Assembly (NCBI RefSeq): GCF_014836635.1
Contig: NZ_JACSQL010000005.1
Span: 124,001-188,000 of the forward strand
DNA length: 64,000 nucleotides
Source: Paenibacillus gallinarum
Lineage (GTDB): Bacteria > Bacillota > Bacilli > Paenibacillales > Paenibacillaceae
Direction of reading: 5' to 3'
Within the stretch, counting starts at the first letter, position 1, and each line of letters opens with the position of its first letter. This document shows positions 61,316 through 64,000 of the stretch, piece after piece. A program made the translations under genes and the position numbers. A model generated the notes under the pieces. It was not told where the DNA came from and did not search any database. It was given only the letters and a program-made list of their open reading frames with translations.

Positions 61316-62962
61316 TTAACGTCCTTTTCGTACACCAGAACGACTTCGGTCACTGCTGCTCGAGGAACGACGGTTATCTCTGCTTTGAGATGATGAACCG
61401 CTCCGACTGCTGCTTTGTGAGCTTCTTCCACTGCCATAGCCGCCGCTGCTTGAACGTGATTTACCGCTAGCACTAGCTGCTCCTTCTGAAGCACGCCATG
61501 GGCGATCGCTGTCCGCTCTCTTCTGGCCAGTACTGCCTCCAGAACGTCCGCTGCTGCGTGGTTTGTCCGAAACTTGGCGCACAGATTCACTGCTGCGCTT
61601 GCTTCCGCCGCGCTCTAGATCATAGAAAGCCCCCTGCTGTCCGCGGCTTCTGCCTCGGCCATTACCAGATGAATCCTCACTCTTGCGTGATCCGCTGCGA
61701 CCGCCGCTTCTTCCACCGCCGGCACGGCTTGCATCTCGTTTAGCATCCGGACGAACTCTGCGTGTTTCTCCACCGCTGCCCCATGAGCTAGTACCAAGAG
61801 CGAGCTTCTCGATCGTTCCCGGCTCACCAGCAACACCGCTTTGCCATACTGCGCGGTCAAGACGCTGCTCTGTTCCTTCTTCAATCTTTGCGATCTCCGG
61901 CTTGTCTTTCTGAGCAGCAAATGTAATTGCCAGCCCTTTGCCTCCCGCACGGCCCGTTCTTCCGATTCGGTGAATATAGCTTTCCGCATCATGAGGAATA
62001 TCGTAATTGAATACATGCGTTACGCCTTCCACATCAAGACCTCGGGCTGCTACATCAGTAGCCACAAGAAGTTGCAGCTTGGCATTACGGAATGCTTTCA
62101 TTACTGTCTCGCGCTTCGCTTGAGAGAGGTCTCCATGAAGCTCGCCACTCGCATATCCAAGATCTTGCAAAGCTTCATTAAGAACAGATGCACGACGTTT
62201 CGTACGACAGAAAATAATGCCGAGGTATGGACGGTATTGCTCAATTGCCCCGATCAGTGCTTCTTGTTTCGTACGGTCCGTTACTTCTACTACTAACTGA
62301 CGAATTTGTTTTACAGGAATTATATTACTGGACTGTACTTTAACATCAACAGGTTCTTTCATGTAAGCACGGGCCAGATTACGAATACCAGAAGGCATCG
62401 TTGCTGAGAAGAGCATCGTTTGACGCTTGTAAGGGAGAGCCTTCATGAGCATTTCCACGTCATTCAGGAATCCCATATGAAGCATTTGGTCTGCTTCATC
62501 CAGAACCAGCATCTTCACTTTATCAAGGACAAGGGTTCCGCGGCCTAAATGATCCAGCAGTCTTCCAGGCGTACCAATGATGATTTGTGCTCCGCCTTTA
62601 AGTTTGTGCAATTGTTTCTCAACATCTTGTCCACCGTAAACAGCGAGAACCCGGATATCTTCTCTTGATTCCGTCAGCTTCTTCGCTTCTGTTGTAATTT
62701 GTAGAGCAAGTTCTCTTGTAGGGGCTACAATCAGTGCTTGTGGAGAACGATCTTCCGCGTTAAGACGCTGCAAGATCGGCAGCATAAAGGCGAATGTCTT
62801 CCCTGTTCCTGTCTGTGCCTCAGCAATAATATCCGATCCTTGGAGCAAGATCGGAATTGATTTTTCTTGTACCGGTGTCGGTACCGCAATTCCCTGCAAA
62901 CGCAGTGCTTCATTCCATTCGGGCAGAACGCCCAACTTATCAAAACCTACCAAATTTTTCAC
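61316..62962 (-). CDS. DEAD-box RNA helicase with Arg/Ser/Gly-rich tail (CshA-like)
   Basis: A 548-residue ATP-dependent RNA helicase. The core (~residues 1-370) has the Q motif TPVQEKSIP, AQTGTGKT, PTRELALQI, TPGRLLDH, DEAD, SAT, and HRIGRTGRAG. The last ~160 residues are low-complexity Ser/Arg/Gly with RSG, SRS and GRS repeats and no hydrophobic core. Such tails bind RNA non-specifically and can promote condensates; the role here, such as cold adaptation or RNA decay, is inferred. The start is GTG at 62962, overlapping GAGGTG; TTG at 62953 is better spaced and also possible. Confidence 0.93.
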   Translation of the reverse strand: MKNLVGFDKLGVLPEWNEALRLQGIAVPTPVQEKSIPILLQGSDIIAEAQTGTGKTFAFMLPILQRLNAEDRSPQALIVAPTRELALQITTEAKKLTESREDIRVLAVYGGQDVEKQLHKLKGGAQIIIGTPGRLLDHLGRGTLVLDKVKMLVLDEADQMLHMGFLNDVEMLMKALPYKRQTMLFSATMPSGIRNLARAYMKEPVDVKVQSSNIIPVKQIRQLVVEVTDRTKQEALIGAIEQYRPYLGIIFCRTKRRASVLNEALQDLGYASGELHGDLSQAKRETVMKAFRNAKLQLLVATDVAARGLDVEGVTHVFNYDIPHDAESYIHRIGRTGRAGGKGLAITFAAQKDKPEIAKIEEGTEQRLDRAVWQSGVAGEPGTIEKLALGTSSWGSGGETRRVRPDAKRDASRAGGGRSGGRSGSRKSEDSSGNGRGRSRGQQGAFYDLERGGSKRSSESVRQVSDKPRSSGRSGGSTGQKRADSDRPWRASEGAASASGKSRSSSGGYGSGRSSQSSSRSGSSSQSRDNRRSSSSSDRSRSGVRKGR

Positions 62963-63028
62963 CTCATGGTTTTATTTCCAGCTATTTTTTATATTCGTCT
63001 ACCTTAAGCAACATGACCAGCAATTATT

Positions 63029-64000
63029 CTACTTCATGAACCGGCGCATCATAACAGACCCGGTCTTGGAAGGATAACGAAATTTAATATCAAAAGCATT
63101 GGTTTGCTTCAGTACACTTTTCATATGTGAGAATGCAGTGAAGCTATACTCTCCGTGATAATTGCCCATGCCGCTTTCCCCTACGCCGCCAAATGGCAGA
63201 TACGGTGTAGCTATATGCATAAGTGTATCATTAATAGACCCTCCACCAAAAGGTATTTGTTCAACAATTCGGTCTTGAACGGACTGATTGACCGTAAAGA
63301 GATACAAAGCGAGTGGTTTTGGCCTAGCATTTACCATATCTACGACTTCGTCCAGGTGCTTATAGGTCATCATCGGTAAAATCGGGCCGAATATTTCTTC
63401 CTGCATGACAGGACTTTCCCAAGACACTTCATCTAATAAGGTCGGTGCTATTTTCAGCGATTCAGGGTCTGTCTCTCCGCCAAGAACAATAGAGCCGTCC
63501 GTGAGAAAAGATTGTAATCGCTCAAAATGTCTAGGAGTAACAATTCTCCCGTAATAATCGCTTAACAGCGGATCCTTGCCGTAGAATTGTCTGATCGCTT
63601 TTTCATATTCCGTGACAAATGCGTCTCTTACACTCTCATGAACCAGTAAATAATCAGGAGCGATACATGTTTGCCCGCTGTTTGTCAGTTTCCCAAAAGC
63701 AATACGTTTTGCAGCAAGCTTCATATTGGCATCATGGTGAACGATACATGGACTTTTCCCGCCCAGCTCCAGCGTCACTGGAATAAGACGCTCAGACGCA
63801 GCTTTCATGACCACCTTACCAACGGCAACACTGCCTGTGAAAAATATTTTATCAAAAGGTTCAGCTAGCAGCATCTCGCTTGCCTCTACACCGCCTTCTA
63901 CAGCTGTTACAAAAGCAGGATCAAATACTTCGCCGATCATCGAAGTGATGACAGCCGATACATGCGGCGTCAGCTCCGACGGCTTAATGACAGCCGTATT
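63029..64000 (-). CDS. Aldehyde dehydrogenase, class 3-like (partial, N-terminus outside window)
   Basis: The C-terminal 323 residues of an NAD(P)-dependent aldehyde dehydrogenase; the frame is open to the window edge, so the gene begins beyond it. Visible motifs are [11 protein letters not shown] (cofactor binding), [15 protein letters not shown], catalytic Glu in [13 protein letters not shown], catalytic Cys in [14 protein letters not shown] and [10 protein letters not shown]. The C-terminus ([19 protein letters not shown]) matches the ALDH3-like group (YwdH-type), which oxidises medium- and long-chain aldehydes. Confidence 0.93.
   Translation of the reverse strand, partial: NTAVIKPSELTPHVSAVITSMIGEVFDPAFVTAVEGGVEASEMLLAEPFDKIFFTGSVAVGKVVMKAASERLIPVTLELGGKSPCIVHHDANMKLAAKRIAFGKLTNSGQTCIAPDYLLVHESVRDAFVTEYEKAIRQFYGKDPLLSDYYGRIVTPRHFERLQSFLTDGSIVLGGETDPESLKIAPTLLDEVSWESPVMQEEIFGPILPMMTYKHLDEVVDMVNARPKPLALYLFTVNQSVQDRIVEQIPFGGGSINDTLMHIATPYLPFGGVGESGMGNYHGEYSFTAFSHMKSVLKQTNAFDIKFRYPSKTGSVMMRRFMK

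Overview
The window looks like chromosome from a spore-forming, low-to-mid G+C Firmicute, most likely Paenibacillus or a close relative. The grounds are spoIIR, the Bacillus-type gene order prfA-prmC / rodA-spoIIR / tsaC-mntP-ywlE-ywlG-glyA-upp-mnaA-atp, strong AGGAGG-type ribosome binding sites, and CarH, SwrC-like RND and YvdT-YvdS-YvdR-like proteins. No rRNA, tRNA, CRISPR array, insertion sequence or prophage was seen.

Positions 1-15.5 kb are a conserved housekeeping block, all on the minus strand: ychF, prfA, prmC, rodA, spoIIR, tsaC, mntP, ywlE, a ZTP (pfl) riboswitch controlling ywlG-glyA, then upp-mnaA and the start of the F1Fo ATP synthase operon (atpZ, atpI, atpB, atpE, atpF, partial atpH). 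rpiB, which in Bacillus lies between ywlE and ywlG, is missing; the riboswitch occupies that slot.

Positions 15.6-26.6 kb are a carotenoid island on the minus strand. It has three CrtN-type desaturase/oxidase genes, a CrtM/CrtB-type synthase, a CruF-type membrane protein, an acyltransferase, a CrtQ-type glycosyltransferase, type 2 isopentenyl-diphosphate isomerase and a GNAT protein. The set predicts a glycosylated and acylated, probably C30, carotenoid. Directly upstream is a MerR-type regulator with a B12-binding domain carrying both CarH photoreceptor motifs (W-x9-EH and E-x-H-x-x-G). Tandem 11-bp ACA-centred repeats overlap both the carotenoid promoter and the regulator's own promoter, so the region reads as a complete light- and B12-controlled pigment switch.

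Positions 26.9-48 kb are mostly single genes or small units with their own promoters and terminators: a phospholipase-D-like protein, TetR plus a paired SMR exporter, a long TetR plus an RND pump, a PfkB sugar kinase, a surface/stalk-domain protein, an aldo/keto reductase, a LysE exporter diverging from a MocR regulator, mobA, an MFS transporter, a hydrolase diverging from a WYL regulator, glnS, DUF2164 and acetyltransferases. Several regulators have a visible palindromic operator candidate next to them.

Positions 48-64 kb hold an MFS transporter, a redox group (molybdopterin oxidoreductase, formate/nitrite channel, NADH oxidase with three Rex/Fnr-type boxes), another MFS, glutathione peroxidase, a YtcJ-like amidohydrolase, a GNAT, a Fur-box-controlled siderophore ATPase with an FhuF-like reductase, a DEAD-box helicase with an Arg/Ser/Gly tail, and the 3' part of an aldehyde dehydrogenase gene.
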